Source of the DNA: Flavobacterium sp.
GTDB taxonomy: Bacteria > Bacteroidota > Bacteroidia > Flavobacteriales > Flavobacteriaceae
Assembly (NCBI RefSeq): GCF_024710485.1
Contig: NZ_JANJUQ010000007.1
Span: 124,001 to 188,000 of the forward strand
Length of the DNA stretch: 64,000 bases
Direction: 5' to 3'
Shown here: in pieces, positions 1 to 8,221 of the stretch
Layout of the letters: each line of letters opens with the position of its first letter
Numbering within the stretch: position 1 is the stretch's first letter
Translations under genes and position numbers: made by a program
Notes under the pieces: model-generated
The model's input: only the letters and a program-made list of their open reading frames with translations
Databases searched by the model: none
What the model was told of the DNA's origin: nothing

Positions 1-1
1 T

Positions 2-172
2 TTTTGCGTAGCTGCTCATGCAGAAGTTTATCGAGTAGAAAATAATCAAATTGTACAAACAGAAACTGCATGGGCTCAGGGTGAACGTTTTACACCAAGA
101 AGTTGGGGAATGTTCTTCAGCGTTTGTCAATCAGACTGCTTTGATATAGAAGATTATTACTTTGGTAACTAA
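2..172 (+). CDS. C-terminal fragment of unrecognised protein
   Basis: An open frame runs from the window edge to a TAA at 170-172 and gives 56 residues; the start lies outside the window. It is rich in aromatic and acidic residues, contains three Cys, and ends in EDYYFGN. I recognise no domain. A strong hairpin terminator follows 56 nt after the stop, which supports a real gene end. Because only the tail is visible, no function can be assigned. Confidence 0.55.
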   Translation, partial: FCVAAHAEVYRVENNQIVQTETAWAQGERFTPRSWGMFFSVCQSDCFDIEDYYFGN

Positions 173-228
173 ATCCGTAAAAATGCAGTCATAGCGATTA
201 GCTTACATTTTGTATCCCGTTTGAAAAT

Positions 229-258
229 AAAAAAGCCTTCAAAATGAAGGCTTTTTTA
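229..258. terminator. Bidirectional intrinsic terminator
   Basis: A 10-bp perfect stem (AAAAGCCTTC at 231-240 pairing with GAAGGCTTTT at 246-255) with a 5-nt loop is flanked by A-rich and T-rich tracts. It can end transcription of the partial plus-strand gene on the left and of yqhD on the minus strand. Confidence 0.85.
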
Positions 259-1425
259 TTAATAACTCATTTCGACTATCGCTTTTATTTTGTCTACAGT
301 TACATTTTGTTTTTCGCCTAAAGCTTTCCATCCTCTTTCTTCAAAACGTTTTACTATAAAATCGGCAGTATTTTGGTAATCTTCTGTGTTTTCGGACAAC
401 TTGGTTTTCATCCCCATAGTATGGAAAAACGCTATCGTTTTTTGAATCGCTTGTTGTGCAATTTCCACTTCATCATTCCCTTCTATATGCCAAACTCTTT
501 TGCCGTACTGCGCTAATTTTTCTTTTTTGGAATCAAACATTACTTTGTACAAATTAGGCCCAATAATGGCCAACGTTCTGGCGTGATCGATTTCGTATAA
601 AGCCGTCAATTCGTGACCAATCATGTGGGTAGCCCAATCGCTGGGTACGCCTTTTTGGATTAAACCGTTTAAGGCCATAGTGGCGCACCACATGTAGTTA
701 GAAGCCAATTTGTAATCGGTTGGATTTTCAGCCACATCAGGTCCGATTTCGATTAAAGTTTGCAAGATGCTTTCAGCAAATCGGTCTTGCAATAAAGCGT
801 CGTGCGGATAAGTCAAGTATTGCTCCATAACGTGGGTAAAAGCGTCTACAACACCGTTTTGAATTTGTCTCTTAGGCAATGAAGCAATCACTTCAGGGTC
901 ACAAATAGAAAACTTAGGAAACAAAGCACTCCCGCCTAAAGTTAGTTTTTCCTGAGTGGCTTCGATAGTAACAACAGCGCCTGAATTCATCTCGCTGCCG
1001 GTTGCCGGTAACGTCAGCACTGTTCCGAAAGGAATCACTTTAGTCACATCGGTAAATAAAACTCTGTTTTTAAGGATTTCAATAGGATTGCCCTCGTAGT
1101 TTACTGCACCGGAGATGAATTTTACGCCGTCAATAACGCTTCCACCACCAACAGCCAAAATAAAGTTAATGTGTTGCTCACGGATGATCTCTACTGCTTT
1201 CATCAAGGTTTCAAAACGTGGATTAGGCTCTATTCCGCCAAATTCAACCACTTCAAAACCGTTCAAAGCCGATTTCACCTGATTGTAAACACCATTTTTA
1301 AAAATACTGCCACCGCCATAAGCCAAAAGCACTTTGGCATTTTGTGGAACTAAAGTGGCTAATTTTTGGGTCTGTCCTTTCCCGAAAACATATTGGGTAG
1401 GATTATATAATTCGAAGTTTAACAT
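259..1425 (-). CDS. yqhD: YqhD-type iron-containing alcohol/aldehyde dehydrogenase
   Basis: 388 residues, close to the 387 of E. coli YqhD, and alignable from end to end by eye. YqhD is a cytosolic NADPH-dependent aldehyde reductase that detoxifies short-chain aldehydes. The GGGS nucleotide-binding motifs (about residues 38-41 and 93-96), the NGVVDAFTHVMEQY segment with the metal-binding Asp and His, and the HMIGHEL...DHARTL segment with the other two metal His residues are intact. In E. coli these ligands hold zinc. It is a single gene, with a TAnnTTTG-like -7 element (complement of 1446-1453) upstream and a terminator immediately downstream. Substrate range cannot be read from sequence. Confidence 0.93.
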   Translation of the reverse strand: MLNFELYNPTQYVFGKGQTQKLATLVPQNAKVLLAYGGGSIFKNGVYNQVKSALNGFEVVEFGGIEPNPRFETLMKAVEIIREQHINFILAVGGGSVIDGVKFISGAVNYEGNPIEILKNRVLFTDVTKVIPFGTVLTLPATGSEMNSGAVVTIEATQEKLTLGGSALFPKFSICDPEVIASLPKRQIQNGVVDAFTHVMEQYLTYPHDALLQDRFAESILQTLIEIGPDVAENPTDYKLASNYMWCATMALNGLIQKGVPSDWATHMIGHELTALYEIDHARTLAIIGPNLYKVMFDSKKEKLAQYGKRVWHIEGNDEVEIAQQAIQKTIAFFHTMGMKTKLSENTEDYQNTADFIVKRFEERGWKALGEKQNVTVDKIKAIVEMSY

Positions 1426-1492
1426 AGTATTTTTGTTTTGATTTACAAATTTACAAAAGGCTCAAAAGAACAACTGATAAAACAATGTTAAG

Positions 1493-2074
1493 TTATTTTT
1501 TGTAAAAGTTATTATGAACAACATATTCCCAAACCTTGTGTGGTAAAAGCGGTCGGATATTTTTGTTGTTTTTGATATTATCCCGAATGACTGTAGAAGA
1601 AATTTCCACTATCGGTGCATCAATCATGTGAATTCGGGGGTGATTTTTAAATTGCTGATTTTCTGTCTCTTCGGAAACCCTAGGGTAAATATAAATATCG
1701 TGATGTTCTAAAATATACTCGTAGTTTTTCCATTTGTGAAGCGATTTCAAATTGTCTTCCCCCATGATTAGAGAAAACTCATGTTGTGGTGATTTCTCCA
1801 TTAAATGTGCCAGCGTATTCACCGTATAATTCGGCTGAGGCAATTTGAATTCGATATCGGAGGGTTTGATTTTCGGATAATCCTCAGAAGCTAATCGCAC
1901 CAAATGCAACCGCTGATAATCGTCGAGTAACGTTTGTTTCTGTTTCAACGGATTATGTGGCGTAACGACCATCCAAATTTGCTCCAAATCGGAATGCTCC
2001 GCCATGTGATTGGCGATAATTAAATGACCTATGTGTATAGGGTTAAAAGTGCCGAAATAGAGACCGATTTTCAT
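1493..2074 (-). CDS. nadD: Nicotinate-nucleotide adenylyltransferase
   Basis: 193 residues, normal for NadD. It adenylates nicotinate mononucleotide to deamido-NAD in the cytosolic NAD pathway. The nucleotidyltransferase signature GTFNPIHIGH sits at residues 8-17, and the second ATP-binding motif ISSTVIR lies near residue 158. It follows gmk by 50 nt in the same direction, so nadD, gmk and yicC probably form one transcript of nucleotide and RNA housekeeping genes. The start ATG is the natural N-terminus of the family (MKIGLYFGTFNP). Confidence 0.95.
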   Translation of the reverse strand: MKIGLYFGTFNPIHIGHLIIANHMAEHSDLEQIWMVVTPHNPLKQKQTLLDDYQRLHLVRLASEDYPKIKPSDIEFKLPQPNYTVNTLAHLMEKSPQHEFSLIMGEDNLKSLHKWKNYEYILEHHDIYIYPRVSEETENQQFKNHPRIHMIDAPIVEISSTVIRDNIKNNKNIRPLLPHKVWEYVVHNNFYKK

Positions 2075-2124
2075 ATTTTAGGGATAAGGAGATTTTCTTA
2101 TGCCTTTTGCCTTGTCACACGAAT

Positions 2125-2694
2125 TTACTTCACAAATGCTTTAACTAAATCATAGGCTTCTTGCTTTGCCACATCTAGATCATAATTCTTAATAATGACA
2201 TCAAACTGTGGAGCGGTGGCCAATTCTACGTGGGCTTTGGCAATTCTCATATTGATTTTATCATCGCTCTCAGTAGAACGCTCTTTTAAGCGGCGTTTCA
2301 ACTCATCCACACTTGGCGGCTTCACAAAAACAGCCAGAGTTTCTTGTGGAAATTTCGATTTGATTCGCAATCCGCCGGCCACATCAATGTCAAAAATTAC
2401 GTTTTTGCCTTTGGCCCAAATACGTTCTACTTCGCTTTTTAAAGTCCCGTAAAAATTGTCGCGATACACTTCTTCCCACTCGATAAAATCTTCAGCTTTG
2501 ATGTGTTTTTTAAAATCGGCTATCGATATAAAATAATAATCTTTACCGTGAACTTCCTCACCACGCGGTTCTCGGGTGGCTGCCGATATGGAAAATTCCA
2601 AATTGAGTTCGGGTTGCGCTAATAAATGTCTGACTATGGTGGTTTTCCCGGAGCCGGACGGAGCCGAGAATACTAATAATTTTCCTTTGTTCAT
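2125..2694 (-). CDS. gmk: Guanylate kinase
   Basis: 189 residues. It phosphorylates GMP to GDP with ATP. The P-loop SAPSGSGKTT is at residues 10-19, followed by the GMP-binding part (TREPRGEEVHGKDYYF) and the lid region with FKxxIKAEDFIEW. Length and motif order are those of an ordinary bacterial Gmk. It lies 41 nt after yicC. That spacer is filled by a short word repeat (2701-2734), so there may be a processing point between the two genes. Confidence 0.96.
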   Translation of the reverse strand: MNKGKLLVFSAPSGSGKTTIVRHLLAQPELNLEFSISAATREPRGEEVHGKDYYFISIADFKKHIKAEDFIEWEEVYRDNFYGTLKSEVERIWAKGKNVIFDIDVAGGLRIKSKFPQETLAVFVKPPSVDELKRRLKERSTESDDKINMRIAKAHVELATAPQFDVIIKNYDLDVAKQEAYDLVKAFVK

Positions 2695-2700
2695 TGTAAA

Positions 2701-2734
2701 TAGCTGTTAGCTTTCAGCTTATAGCTTATAGCTT
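2701..2734. repeat. AGCTTATAGCT word-repeat array
   Basis: The spacer between gmk and yicC is four imperfect head-to-tail copies of a word like TAGCTTATAGCTT. It resembles the other word repeats in this window in position, being the only content of a same-strand spacer. No protein or RNA gene is visible in it. Confidence 0.6.
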
Positions 2735-2735
2735 T

Positions 2736-3596
2736 TTATAATACGTTTAAAACCTGTTCTTTAATTTTTTCCAACTCATCTTTCATCATCACCACCAATT
2801 TTTGCATTTCAGCGTGGTTGGATTTAGAACCCATGGTGTTGATTTCTCTACCCATTTCCTGAGTTATAAAGCCGAGTTTTCTACCATTGGCTTCCGTTCC
2901 GGCTAAGGTTTCGATGAAATAATTCAGGTGGTTTTCCAAACGCACTTTCTCCTCAGTGATATCGTATTTTTCGAGGTAAAAAATCAATTCTTGTTCAAAA
3001 CGATTTTCATCCACATTTTCTTTTAATTCATCCAAAGCCGTTCTTAATCTGGTTTTAACGGTTTCCACACGTTCGGCATCATAAGCCACGGCATTGTTCA
3101 TCAACGTCATGATGTTGGCAATGCGATGTAAAAATTCTTTTTCAAGCGACACACCTTCGTCTTTGCGAAACTGTACAATATTGGCTAAAGCTTCATCAAT
3201 AACGGTTTGGATTTGCTGCCATTCGTTTTCATCAATTTCATCACGCTCGGTTTTTAAGGCATCGGGCATTCTGACGGCCATTTTCATCAACTCGGTCTCA
3301 TCGGCATTCGGAATCACCGCTTTCATTTGGTTGATGTAACCTTTTACTATCGGCACATTAATTTTGGAAGATGTTTCTTCGCCGGTAACCTCAACATAAA
3401 GCGAAAAATCGATTTTGCCGCGTTCCAATCGCTGCGAAATTTGGTTGCGCAAACCCAACTCCATTTCTCTGAAAACAGAAGGCATACGCGTATTTAAATC
3501 TAAACCTTTACTGTTAAGCGATTTGATTTCAACGGTAATTTTTTTGGTCGGCAATTGCAAAGTAGCTTTCCCGAAACCGGTCATGGATTGTATCAT
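2736..3596 (-). CDS. yicC: YicC/YloC family endoribonuclease
   Basis: 286 residues, typical of the YicC family. It begins with the characteristic MIQSMTGFGKA and contains the family's ENVDENRFEQEL and LGFITQEMGREINTMGSK blocks near the C-terminus. E. coli YicC and B. subtilis YloC have been described as endoribonucleases acting in RNA decay. The YicC-Gmk gene order seen here is common in bacteria. The C-terminal half (residues 200-286) is Glu/Lys-rich and probably helical. Confidence 0.93.
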   Translation of the reverse strand: MIQSMTGFGKATLQLPTKKITVEIKSLNSKGLDLNTRMPSVFREMELGLRNQISQRLERGKIDFSLYVEVTGEETSSKINVPIVKGYINQMKAVIPNADETELMKMAVRMPDALKTERDEIDENEWQQIQTVIDEALANIVQFRKDEGVSLEKEFLHRIANIMTLMNNAVAYDAERVETVKTRLRTALDELKENVDENRFEQELIFYLEKYDITEEKVRLENHLNYFIETLAGTEANGRKLGFITQEMGREINTMGSKSNHAEMQKLVVMMKDELEKIKEQVLNVL

Positions 3597-3630
3597 AACT
3601 GTTGTAAAATGTTCTCAAAGATAAATAAAA

Positions 3631-3682
3631 GTTTGCAGTCGTAGCCGCAGTTTTATCTGAGGCTGTTTAATGAGACTGAGAC
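3631..3682. repeat. AGTCGCAGT-family spacer repeat, copy 1
   Basis: Degenerate words related to AGTCGCAGT flank TTATCTGA (about 3653-3660), with AGACTGAGACT words on the far side. The arrangement resembles the better-preserved copy at 8222-8275. It starts in the yicC/permease spacer and runs into the last codons of the permease gene. Confidence 0.5.
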
Positions 3683-4560
3683 TCCTTTTTCTGCAGTACC
3701 AAATAAACCCCAACAAATATCAAAACGGCCGATAAAACCTTCACTAAAGTAAGTTCATCTTTGCCTACACTCATGGCGAAAACCGTGGCAAATAGCGGTT
3801 GTAAGTAAATAAAAACGGCTACTGTGGTAGGCTTCAATTCGCGCATGGAAACCAAGTTGAGCAAATAGGTCATAAACGTGGTAAAAACCACTACAAAACC
3901 TATTTCCCATAAAATTACCGAAGGCAAATTTTGCCACTGAATTTCTTGGGATTCGCTCCAGCCAAAAGGAAGCACCATCAGCAAACCGAAGGTGTAAATC
4001 CACTTTACAAAAGTGAAAGCGTTGTATTTATCCATCAATTTTTTTACGATAATCAGGTAAAAACCATAGGACACGGCATTGATAAAAACCAACAAATTCC
4101 CCAAAGGCGCATTGGTGGCACTACCCATCGATTTGCCGTACAATATTAAAAATCCCGTACCGAATAAGCCGAGGAAAATCCCAATAATCTTCCGCAATTC
4201 CATTCGCTCTTTCATCAATATCGACGATAAAATTAACACGATAATCGGCGTAGTTACCATAATCACTGCACCGGAAATAGGCGACGTATAACTCAACCCT
4301 TTGAAAAAAGTGAGCATGTTCAACGCTACGCCAAATAAAGCTGCTGCTATGATTCTGGGGAAATCTGCCGTCTGTATTTTTTCCTTCGGCCCGAAAAAAG
4401 AAACCAACCAAAACAAAACCGTGGCGCCCAAAACACGCAGTAAAATAAATCCGTAGGGTTTTACGAAAGTCGGCATCACGTCTTTGGCAATGGTAAACGA
4501 AACGCCGTAAATAATCGACACAAAAGTGGCGGCTAACAACGCCCAATTTCGCTTACTCAT
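3667..4560 (-). CDS. DMT superfamily (EamA) permease
   Basis: 297 residues with about ten hydrophobic segments and two EamA-type repeats, the usual architecture of drug/metabolite transporters in the inner membrane. The first repeat begins at LLAATFVSIIYGVSF and the second near residue 150 (NLLVFINAVSYGFYLIIVKK). The substrate is unknown. Its start overlaps the stop of the ArsC-like gene by 8 nt (ATGAGTAA), so the two are translationally coupled. The C-terminal codons run into a degenerate spacer repeat. Confidence 0.9.
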   Translation of the reverse strand: MSKRNWALLAATFVSIIYGVSFTIAKDVMPTFVKPYGFILLRVLGATVLFWLVSFFGPKEKIQTADFPRIIAAALFGVALNMLTFFKGLSYTSPISGAVIMVTTPIIVLILSSILMKERMELRKIIGIFLGLFGTGFLILYGKSMGSATNAPLGNLLVFINAVSYGFYLIIVKKLMDKYNAFTFVKWIYTFGLLMVLPFGWSESQEIQWQNLPSVILWEIGFVVVFTTFMTYLLNLVSMRELKPTTVAVFIYLQPLFATVFAMSVGKDELTLVKVLSAVLIFVGVYLVLQKKESQSH

Positions 4561-4909
4561 GCGATAAGAATTCGATAGCTTGTTGTACTACTTTCGGACT
4601 GTTGCCCACAAAAATTTGGCCGTCGACAATGATTAACGGTCGTGATAAAAAAGTGTAATGCTCCAGGATGTATCTTTTAAAATCGGCTTCCGACAACTTT
4701 TCGTCTTTCAAACCCATTTCTTTGTACAAAGTCGCTCTTTTACTAAAAAGTGCTTCATAACTGCCCGCCATTTGCGCCATTTCTTCCACTTGCTTAACCG
4801 TCATCGGTTCAGCTTTTATGTCTTGTAACTGAAAAGTATCCAGCTGCGGCAAGGATTTTAATATACGTTGGCAAGTGCTGCAAGTCTTCAAATGATATAT
4901 TTTTCGCAT
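4553..4909 (-). CDS. ArsC/Spx-family thioredoxin-fold protein
   Basis: I place the start at the internal ATG giving MRKIYHLKTC, for 118 residues; an upstream GTG-like start would add nine residues unlike the family. The CSTCQ motif at residues 10-14 matches the redox CxxC of Spx-like proteins and the catalytic Cys of ArsC arsenate reductases. The tail RPLIIVDGQIFVGNSP matches the ArsC family's RPIV...G. Without the Arg residues of true arsenate reductases being clear, the substrate is uncertain. It is the first gene of a pair with the DMT permease. Confidence 0.82.
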   Translation of the reverse strand: MRKIYHLKTCSTCQRILKSLPQLDTFQLQDIKAEPMTVKQVEEMAQMAGSYEALFSKRATLYKEMGLKDEKLSEADFKRYILEHYTFLSRPLIIVDGQIFVGNSPKVVQQAIEFLSHE

Positions 4910-4987
4910 GGCTAAAAGTTTAACAATTCCAGCCACAAAAATACGTGGTTATGGCTTGGCAAATTCGTATTTTTATCAAAAAAAATT

Positions 4988-5443
4988 ATGGACGCATCAT
5001 TTAAAATCTGGGAAACCAACCGACACTTGTACTTGAAGCTAATCAACAATTATTCGTTGGAACAGCTCAACAAAATTCCCGATGGTTTCAGCAATAACTT
5101 AATTTGGAATTTAGGCCATATCATCGTGGCGCAACAGGGTTTGGTGTATCGCCTTTCGGGTTTGCCGGTGAACGTTTCCGAGGAAATGACCAACACTTAC
5201 AAAAACGGCTCTAAGCCTACCGGACAAACTACACAAGCAGAAGTAGATGAACTCAAAGGATTGTTGATTTCATTGATGGAACAAACCCGATCCGATTACG
5301 CTGCCGGAAAATTTACCGGTTACAACGAATACACCACCGGAACCGGATTTCATTTGGCCTCAACCGAAGAAGCCATCCAATTCAACAATTATCACGAAGC
5401 CTTGCACATGGGTTTTATGATGAACATCCGTAAGTTTATTTAG
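4988..5443 (+). CDS. DinB-like four-helix protein
   Basis: 151 residues with the DinB/YfiT pattern: a conserved His in NLGHIIVAQQG near residue 43 and the late His pair in NNYHEALHMGF near residue 137. Together these usually form the metal-binding triad of this superfamily. Members are small metal-dependent enzymes, including thiol transferases, but the reaction here is not evident. The gene is divergent from the ArsC-like gene. Its TAG stop is also the first three bases of a structured repeat element. Confidence 0.85.
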   Translation: MDASFKIWETNRHLYLKLINNYSLEQLNKIPDGFSNNLIWNLGHIIVAQQGLVYRLSGLPVNVSEEMTNTYKNGSKPTGQTTQAEVDELKGLLISLMEQTRSDYAAGKFTGYNEYTTGTGFHLASTEEAIQFNNYHEALHMGFMMNIRKFI

Positions 5444-5512
5444 GAGCCAATCCGGCTATACGTTACAATCTTTTCCTTTTCAGGAAAAGGATTTTCACTC
5501 CTATCCGGGCTA
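5441..5512 (+). repeat. Structured intergenic element, copy 1
   Basis: The element begins at the dinB stop (TAGGAGC), continues TCCGGCTATACG...ATC, forms an inner hairpin CTTTTCC/GGAAAAG, then GGAT and CTCCTATCCGGGCT. A second copy with the same ends but a different inner stem lies at 9478-9553 on the other strand. It has no terminal T-run, so it is not an ordinary terminator. It could be a small mobile repeat or a transcribed RNA element. Confidence 0.7.
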
Positions 5513-5531
5513 TTAAAAAACGAAAAAAAAG

Positions 5532-5539
5532 TACCTTTG
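5532..5539 (+). promoter_or_regulatory. Putative -7 element of metB
   Basis: TACCTTTG matches the Bacteroidota sigma-ABfrB -7 consensus TAnnTTTG and lies 19 nt before the ATG of the cystathionine gamma-synthase gene. No clear -33 TTTG is visible at the expected distance. Confidence 0.45.
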
Positions 5540-5558
5540 TAATCTAATTGAAACTCAA

Positions 5559-6701
5559 ATGAAATTTAATACCAAAGTCATACATGGTAACCAACACCAT
5601 GAAACAGTCACCGGAGCGGTAATGCCGCCGGTATTTCAAACCTCAACGTACGCCCAAGTTTCTCCGGGGAAACCCGTAGGCGATTACGAATATTCTCGTG
5701 CCGCCAATCCAACCCGTCAAGCCTTAGAAGATGCTTTAGCCAGTATCGAAGGCGGCGCACGCGGTTTGGCTTTCGCTTCAGGATTAGCAGCAACCGACTG
5801 CCTATTGCGTATGTTCAAAGCCGGTGACGAAATCATCGCGATGGACGATTTGTACGGCGGAACCTATCGTTTATTTACCCGTTTGTACAACAACAGCGGC
5901 ATCAAATTCCACTTTGTAGACATGACCGATTTAGACAAACTCCAGTCGTTAATCAACGAAAACACCAAATTGGTTTGGGTAGAAACCCCTACCAATCCGT
6001 TGATGAAATTGGCCGACATTGCGGAAATTGCCAAAATCACCAAAAAACACAACATTTTATTTGCCGTAGACAACACTTTTGCTACACCGTATTTGCAAAA
6101 ACCCTTAGATTTAGGTGCCGATATCGTGATGCATTCCGCTACTAAATATTTGGGCGGACACAGTGATGTGATTGCCGGTGCTTTAATCATCAAAGACAAA
6201 GCATTGGGCGATGAGTTACATTTCAAACAATTTGCTACCGGTGGAACCTTAGGGCCAATGGACAGTTTCTTGGTATTGCGCGGTATCAAAACCTTGCATT
6301 TGCGTGTACAAAGACACTGTGAAAACGGGGAAAAAGTAGCTAACTTTTTGGCCAATCATCCTGAAGTGGACAAAGTATTCTATCCCGGATTACCGGATCA
6401 TCCGTTTCATGCTATTGCTAAAAAACAAATGAGTGGTTTTGGCGGTATGGTTTCCTTTACCTTCAAATCGGGTAAAAAAGAAGACGCTATAGCGTTCTTA
6501 GAAAAGGTAAAAGTATTCACTTTAGCCGAATCATTAGGCGGTGTAGAATCGTTGGCGAATCATCCGGCTTTGATGACACACGCTTCGATTCCGGAAGACA
6601 AACGCAAAGAAGTGGGCATCACCGACGACTTAGTGCGTTTAAGCGTTGGTGTAGAAGACATAGACGATTTGTTAGCCGACTTAGAACAGGCTTTCCGATA
6701 A
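5559..6701 (+). CDS. metB: Cystathionine gamma-synthase (PLP-dependent)
   Basis: 380 residues, the usual length for Cys/Met-metabolism PLP enzymes. The PLP lysine is in SATKYLGGHSDV (about residue 196), preceded by the VDNTFATPYLQKPL block and the early YSRAANPTRQALE block. The family transfers cysteine onto an activated homoserine (MetB) or cleaves cystathionine (MetC/CGL). Overall similarity to MetB-type enzymes is good, but lyase versus synthase activity cannot be fixed by eye. It is a single gene with its own -7 element and a strong terminator. Confidence 0.87.
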   Translation: MKFNTKVIHGNQHHETVTGAVMPPVFQTSTYAQVSPGKPVGDYEYSRAANPTRQALEDALASIEGGARGLAFASGLAATDCLLRMFKAGDEIIAMDDLYGGTYRLFTRLYNNSGIKFHFVDMTDLDKLQSLINENTKLVWVETPTNPLMKLADIAEIAKITKKHNILFAVDNTFATPYLQKPLDLGADIVMHSATKYLGGHSDVIAGALIIKDKALGDELHFKQFATGGTLGPMDSFLVLRGIKTLHLRVQRHCENGEKVANFLANHPEVDKVFYPGLPDHPFHAIAKKQMSGFGGMVSFTFKSGKKEDAIAFLEKVKVFTLAESLGGVESLANHPALMTHASIPEDKRKEVGITDDLVRLSVGVEDIDDLLADLEQAFR

Positions 6702-6704
6702 AAC

Positions 6705-6735
6705 AAAAAAGCGCCGAAATTCGGCGCTTTTTTTA
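6705..6735. terminator. Intrinsic terminator of metB (bidirectional)
   Basis: AAAAAAGCGCCGAA pairs with TTCGGCGCTTTTTTT around a minimal loop, giving a very strong GC stem with T-runs on both strands. It lies between the convergent metB and DUF3078 genes. Confidence 0.92.
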
Positions 6736-6749
6736 TGCTGTTTTTTTTA

Positions 6750-7649
6750 TTAGAATCCGTAATTCACGCCGACCCCAATAACCTGACGGGTTTGAAAGCC
6801 TGAAAAGGCATTGTCGTCATAAATGGTTTGGAAGGCAAAATTGGTAGTCAAATATTTATTGACTTTCATGACAATATTCAAGGTATAATCGATATCAATA
6901 TTATACGGATCTTGTAAATAGTTGGTGTAGGAGTTAAAAATATTTTCCGCCGTCACATTTTCCATAATGTTGAACTTATAATAAGCGTTCACCGCGGCTC
7001 CAAACTCGTAACGCGAGTTTTGTCCTTGCGCCACACCAAAAGCCGGTCCAAGATCAGTAAAATGCTTGTGCACCATAATTACTTTGGAAGTCGCCGGTGC
7101 TACGTTAATCTTTAAATTATCGCTCTTTTTCCACATCATACCGGGACCAAACTGCGTAAAAGTAGGCGAGAGGAAATGTGAAATTTTAACCGAACTGTTG
7201 GCCGGATCAAAACCGGAATCAAATTGGGTTTTAAAGTTAAAGAAGAACGAGTAATACCATTCGCCCGAAGCTTTTTTACCTAACAAAGAGTTGAATTCAA
7301 ATCGGTCGTCGGTTTTGCGCAAATCCTGTCCTGAAATTTTAGTTAAACCATAATTGGCATTCAACTTATTGTCCCAGGTCCAAGTATCGCTTTTGTAATT
7401 GAAGTCATATTTCACACCCATATTCCCGGAAATACTAGTTTGACCACCGGCCAACCAATTGTCAAAACTAGCTTGGTTGGCTAAAAAGGTAAACACGCCT
7501 TTTTTCTCCCAACCGTTTGGTTTTTCTTCGTGGATTTTGGAAATGGTTTCTTCGGTCTTTTTTAATAGTTCTTTTTCACTGACTTGAGCTTGGGTAATAC
7601 TTGCCATCAATACAGCGGCAAAGGTTAAGCGAAGTGTTGTCTTTTGCAT
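6750..7649 (-). CDS. DUF3078 outer-membrane-like protein
   Basis: About 299 residues if started at MQKTTLRLTF; an upstream ATG adds seven residues and would put coding sequence on the leader. A signal peptide ends near TQAQ. The mature part has the DUF3078 hallmarks: GWEKKGVF, NWLAGGQ(T)S, the WDNKLNANYGLTK strand, and repeated amphipathic beta-strands ending in an aromatic residue (GVNYGF). These suggest an outer-membrane beta-barrel. Function is unknown in this family. It is the last gene of the sufS-side minus-strand block. Confidence 0.85.
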   Translation of the reverse strand: MQKTTLRLTFAAVLMASITQAQVSEKELLKKTEETISKIHEEKPNGWEKKGVFTFLANQASFDNWLAGGQTSISGNMGVKYDFNYKSDTWTWDNKLNANYGLTKISGQDLRKTDDRFEFNSLLGKKASGEWYYSFFFNFKTQFDSGFDPANSSVKISHFLSPTFTQFGPGMMWKKSDNLKINVAPATSKVIMVHKHFTDLGPAFGVAQGQNSRYEFGAAVNAYYKFNIMENVTAENIFNSYTNYLQDPYNIDIDYTLNIVMKVNKYLTTNFAFQTIYDDNAFSGFQTRQVIGVGVNYGF

Positions 7650-7703
7650 AATTAAAAAAATTTGCCGCAAAGGTAAGGTTCCTCGCGGCTATTTCAAATG
7701 ATT

Positions 7704-8210
7704 CTATTTGGCTTTTTTATAGAGTGGCACGGCCGAGCAAGCTTCGCCGTACATGATACTTTTGGCAAAAGGTTGAAGTCTCTGAACGGCCATAATGTAA
7801 GCACTTTCCGGGACCGGTTTTTTGGAACAACCTTTAATGATAACCGGTTTATCCTGATACATAGTATAATCCAGCGTTGGTAAAATTTCCTGATACAAAG
7901 CGGTATTCAAATCGGCTATAGTACCTAAAACTACTTTTTTAGCAAACGGCGTCAAATAAGTTGTAACTAAAATGGTAGCCCATGCCGGCACAATGGCATC
8001 GGTGGAACAATAAATGGCTACAAAATGATTTTGGTATTGTGACCAATCATGATTTTTTAAGGCTTCCCGAAAATCTTTTTCTTTCAGTAAAAAACCTTCC
8101 AACAGCCATTGCGAAAGATCAATTTGCGTGCGAGTGCCAACAGGATAATAATCCTCCAAATCGAAAACTTCGAGTGCGGAGTTGGCTACTCTGTTGATGA
8201 TTTCGTCCAT
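7704..8210 (-). CDS. DUF2480 family protein
   Basis: 168 residues, the full length of a DUF2480 protein. Recognisable stretches are MDEIINRVANS, the KEKDFREALKNHDWSQYQ segment and the tail AYIMAVQRLQPFAKSIMYGE. The family is largely confined to Bacteroidota and has no assigned activity. It regularly sits next to SUF genes, as here downstream of the sufT-like gene, which suggests but does not prove a role in Fe-S metabolism. A long hairpin repeat separates it from the upstream gene. Confidence 0.85.
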   Translation of the reverse strand: MDEIINRVANSALEVFDLEDYYPVGTRTQIDLSQWLLEGFLLKEKDFREALKNHDWSQYQNHFVAIYCSTDAIVPAWATILVTTYLTPFAKKVVLGTIADLNTALYQEILPTLDYTMYQDKPVIIKGCSKKPVPESAYIMAVQRLQPFAKSIMYGEACSAVPLYKKAK

Positions 8211-8221
8211 CTTTTTAGTTT

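Noticed and set aside
4121..4546. 141-residue minus-strand frame inside the permease gene
   Set aside because: It overlaps the real permease gene on the same strand in another frame, has no family pattern, and is rich in Arg, Phe, His and Tyr as shadow frames often are.
5864..6355. 163-residue frame opposite metB
   Set aside because: Antisense to a strongly recognised enzyme; composition rich in Ser, Cys and Leu typical of reversed AT-rich coding, no motif or ribosome-binding site.
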